Positions 5,003 to 7,103 of a stretch of DNA of 7,103 nucleotides are shown piece after piece (the stretch's first letter is position 1; every line of letters begins with the position of its first letter). Below the pieces are notes generated by a model. The model did not search any database, had not been told where the DNA came from, and saw only the letters and a list, made by a program, of their open reading frames with translations. The DNA is taken from assembly GCA_034435395.1 (NCBI GenBank), contig DAOTXK010000365.1:1-7103 (forward strand), written 5' to 3'. Made by a program: the position numbers and the translations under genes. This DNA is from DAOTXK01 sp034435395 (GTDB lineage: Bacteria > Chloroflexota > Anaerolineae > Aggregatilineales > Ch27).

Positions 5003-6955
5003 TTACGTAGATGGGGGACGATCACACACCACCCGAAAACCGCCGAAGTGGTTGCGGCCGAGCGGATCGCTCCCGGAGCGGTAGGCGGCGCGGGCGCCGT
5101 CCTGGAGGCTGAGCCACGACCCGCCCCGCACCACCCGGTTTCCGCCGCCGTCGCCCTCGTCCTCTCGCCCGTCCGCCGCGTCGTAGGGATAGTCCCGGTA
5201 CAGGCTGCTCACCCACTCCCACACATTCCCGCTCAGGTCCGCCGCCCCCACCCACGAATCCCCCGCCGGGCTGCGGCTGCCCACCGCCGCCGTCTGGCCG
5301 CCGGAATTGCCATAGTAGACCAGGTTATCCCCCACAAATTCGTTCCCCCAGGGGTAGAACAGACCGTCCGGCCCACGCGCCGCGTACTCCCATTCCGCCT
5401 CGGTCGGCAGCCGCCACTCCACGCCGGTCGTCGCCGTCAGCCAGGCCGCGTACTGCCGGGCGTTGAACCAGCTCACGCCCACCACCGGCTGCTGCGAGTC
5501 GGTGTCGTCGTAATGCTCAAAATCGCCACACCCCCTCGCGTCCACGCACTGCCGATACTGCGCGTTGGTCACTTCAGTGCGCCCGATCCAGAACGGCTCG
5601 TCGAAGCACTGCCGCCCGCCGTCGGCGTCGCCTCCTCCAAGGGCCTCTGGATCGTTACCCATCTGGAAACACCCCGCCGGGACCAGGGCCATCTCGATGC
5701 CGCCGATCGTCTCAAAGTGCGGCGTCCAGTCGCCATTGCGGGTCACGCCCTGCCGGGCCAGCGTCAGCGCCTCGTCGCGCGGCGAGAGGGTCGGAGCAGG
5801 GGTCTCACTCGGTGTGGGCGTGAGAGTCGGTGTGGAAGTGTTCGTGGGCGTGTTGGTGGATGTGGGGGTGTCTGTAGGCGTATTGGTAGATGTGAAGGTT
5901 GGGGTCGCGGTGGAGCTGGGCGTCACCGTCGGCGTGGCCGTCCACAGCGTGGCAGTGGCGGTCTGCGCTTCCGCTGTCAGCGTCAGGCGCGTGTACATCG
6001 TGGCGTACAGGTCAGGGGTGGGGGTGTCGGTCCAGGCGTCGGCGGTGGCCGTTTGAGCGATGGCCGTATCCTGGGCAACGGCCGTCCGCGCCCGTTCGGT
6101 TTCGGTGGCCTGCGCCGCTTCGGTGGCGGCAACGCGGGCCTGCTCGGTCGCCATCATCGCCTGGATGGTGGCTTCCATCTCGGTGATGGAGAGCGTCGAC
6201 GTAAACGTCGCCGTCGGCGTTTCCGTCTCTGTGGGGGTGAGCGCAGCCGGTGGCGGGGTGGCGGTCGCGCCGGGGACAAAGGCCGCCGCCGTCGTCGCTG
6301 GCGGTGTGGGAGCGCCGCCGAACCCGCCGCTCACCGCGATCACTGCTACGATCAGTGCCACTACCGCCAGCAGGGCCTCCCCCAGCACGAACCACCGGGG
6401 GTGAGGTGGCTCTTTCTTGAGATGCAGGTGCGGCAGCCGCGCGACCAGTGCCAGCATCCCGGCCTGATAGTCGTCACTCACATCGACCCATTGTAGGGCG
6501 GCGATGTCGGCGATGGCGTCGTACGGGCCAAAGTCTTTCCGCACCTGGACGGGAATCACCAGTTTGCCCCGCTTCAGCGCGTACTGGTATTCCCGGCGCA
6601 CCCATGTGGAGGTCCGTGTAGCCGGCGTCATGACGACGATCATGGCATCCGCATCGTCGATGGCTCGATTGATGGCTTCCCCCCATTTGTCACCGGGAAG
6701 CTGCTTGTAATCCCACCACGTGCGGTAGCCGTAACGCTCGCGCAGGTCGTAATCCAACCGCTGAGCGTAGTTCTTCCCGTCCTGGCTGGCGTAGCTGATG
6801 AACACCAGCGGGCGCAAACTTTCAGGGATCGGCTGTCTCGGTTGGGCGTCCTCGCCGTAGTAGATATAGATGTTCTGAGCGACGCCGATTTGTGTGACGT
6901 GGGAGGAATGATCGGCAGTCTGCCTGATCTCGGCGGGATTCGGTCCGTCAGTCAT
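5003..6955 (-). CDS. Transmembrane TIR protein with extracellular FGE/sulfatase-modifying-factor-like domain
   Basis: A 650-residue single-pass protein. Residues 1-40 hold a short hydrophobic segment (VTQIGVAQNIYIYYGE). A TIR domain spans about 48-171: LVFISYASQDGKNYAQRL, YGYRTWWDYKQLPGDKWGEA with E93 as candidate catalytic glutamate, DADAMIVVMTP, then WVRREYQYAL and KLVIPVQV. A basic stretch (HLHLKK) precedes a membrane helix at about 188-209, placing TIR in the cytoplasm. A Pro/Thr/Ala-rich stalk (211-391) leads to an FGE-sulfatase domain with C-type-lectin-like fold at about 410-645 (MALVPAGCFQMG, WIGRTEVTNAQY, VVGVSWFNARQYAAWL, WRLPTEAEWEYAARG, DLSGNVWEWV, VVRGGSW, GGFRVV). The two active-site cysteines of true FGE are missing (RGGSWLS), so it is more likely a binding domain. 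TIR domains are NAD-cleaving or signalling modules. A role as surface sensor with cytoplasmic effector is inferred. AGGGA (6966-6962) lies 6 nt before the ATG at 6955; GTG at 6958 is the alternative start. Confidence 0.9.
   Translation of the reverse strand: MTDGPNPAEIRQTADHSSHVTQIGVAQNIYIYYGEDAQPRQPIPESLRPLVFISYASQDGKNYAQRLDYDLRERYGYRTWWDYKQLPGDKWGEAINRAIDDADAMIVVMTPATRTSTWVRREYQYALKRGKLVIPVQVRKDFGPYDAIADIAALQWVDVSDDYQAGMLALVARLPHLHLKKEPPHPRWFVLGEALLAVVALIVAVIAVSGGFGGAPTPPATTAAAFVPGATATPPPAALTPTETETPTATFTSTLSITEMEATIQAMMATEQARVAATEAAQATETERARTAVAQDTAIAQTATADAWTDTPTPDLYATMYTRLTLTAEAQTATATLWTATPTVTPSSTATPTFTSTNTPTDTPTSTNTPTNTSTPTLTPTPSETPAPTLSPRDEALTLARQGVTRNGDWTPHFETIGGIEMALVPAGCFQMGNDPEALGGGDADGGRQCFDEPFWIGRTEVTNAQYRQCVDARGCGDFEHYDDTDSQQPVVGVSWFNARQYAAWLTATTGVEWRLPTEAEWEYAARGPDGLFYPWGNEFVGDNLVYYGNSGGQTAAVGSRSPAGDSWVGAADLSGNVWEWVSSLYRDYPYDAADGREDEGDGGGNRVVRGGSWLSLQDGARAAYRSGSDPLGRNHFGGFRVVCDRPPST
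5783..6325 (-). repeat. Low-complexity stalk-coding region of the TIR gene
   Basis: Codes for about 180 residues dominated by Thr, Pro and Ala. The first half is Ala/Thr/Glu-rich and may be helical (ATEQARVAATEAAQATETER). The second half repeats TSTNTPT(D/N) and TPTxTP-like units. Such linkers commonly space extracellular domains from the membrane. Repeat-number variation here could alter stalk length. Confidence 0.75.
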
Positions 6956-6996
6956 CACTTGTCCCTGTGTGGAAGTGGGAGGTCGGCGATATTAAC

Positions 6997-7025
6997 AGTA
7001 TGCCACAGTTTTGGGGCGCTGAAAA
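6997..7025 (-). promoter_or_regulatory. Candidate promoter of the TIR gene
   Basis: On the minus strand, TTTTCA (7025-7020) and CATACT (7002-6997) are 17 bp apart, each matching four of six consensus bases. TGG directly before CATACT makes an extended -10. Transcription would start near 6990, about 35 nt before the ATG. A second AT-rich box (TAATAT) follows immediately. Confidence 0.45.
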
Positions 7026-7054
7026 GAATGTCCCGACACGGCGGGGGGAGCCGA

Positions 7055-7084
7055 TGTAGGGACGTATCGCCATACGTCCCTACA
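7055..7084. repeat. REP-like palindrome upstream of the TIR gene
   Basis: A perfect 13-bp stem, TGTAGGGACGTAT with ATACGTCCCTACA, around the loop CGCC. Its core is the reverse complement of the 3613-3648 palindrome, with 21 of 22 positions identical. Weaker outer complementarity (CGACACGGCG at 7034-7043 with CGTCGTGTCG at 7093-7102, one G-T pair) suggests a larger nested element cut close to the window edge. Confidence 0.85.
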
Positions 7085-7103
7085 GGGCGGGGCGTCGTGT
7101 CGT

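Noticed and set aside
4888..5025. N-terminal extension of the RAYT gene
   Set aside because: It is translated REP palindrome sequence (GGEACLAP) and overlaps the TIR stop. A good ribosome site precedes the ATG at 4887.
5003..5100. Variable region of a diversity-generating retroelement at the FGE C-terminus
   Set aside because: Lectin-fold proteins ending in GFR-like motifs can be such targets, but no template repeat or reverse transcriptase is visible in the window.
4910..6496. 528-residue plus-strand open frame opposite the TIR gene
   Set aside because: Shadow of the TIR/FGE gene. Its sequence is a low-complexity Arg/Gly product of the stalk repeats.

Overview
The window is GC-rich, densely coded DNA, most likely from a Chloroflexota bacterium (Anaerolineae-like). 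That assignment is inference. It rests on the ECF sigma factor ending in ELLPAQYRL with a following anti-sigma gene, a secreted protein of a type I recall from that phylum, Pro/Thr-rich 'TATPTVTP' linkers, DUF433/DUF5615 pairs, and RAYT transposases with 'VGARHASP'-encoding palindromes. No rRNA, tRNA or CRISPR array is visible.

Left part (1-3403). A minus-strand pair encodes an ECF sigma factor (959-1543) and a membrane anti-sigma factor (857 to beyond the left edge). The anti-sigma gene has no stop inside the window. Divergent from the pair is a secreted multidomain protein with SH3-like, FecR-like and C-terminal carbohydrate-binding-like regions (1736-3403). It has a TATAAT -10 box, and a perfect TGTGA-N6-TCACA palindrome abuts that box.

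Middle part (3401-4985). A 13-bp tandem array and several hairpins fill the 284-bp gap after the secreted-protein gene. Next comes a DUF433/DUF5615 toxin-antitoxin-like pair (3688-4286). Its toxin half carries a one-base frameshift near 4198. Convergent with it is a REP-associated tyrosine transposase (RAYT, 4294-4887). A composite REP palindrome lies in frame inside the RAYT gene, and another REP lies just upstream of it.

Right part (5003-7103). A large minus-strand gene encodes an N-terminal cytoplasmic TIR domain, one membrane helix, a Pro/Thr-rich stalk and a C-terminal formylglycine-generating-enzyme-like (C-type-lectin fold) domain. The architecture suggests a surface sensor coupled to a TIR effector, possibly in defence or stress signalling. 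A promoter and a second copy of the palindrome found before the toxin-antitoxin pair lie upstream of it.

Two themes run through the window: membrane signalling (sigma/anti-sigma, TIR receptor), and REP/RAYT repeat activity that has decorated the gaps and one coding region.
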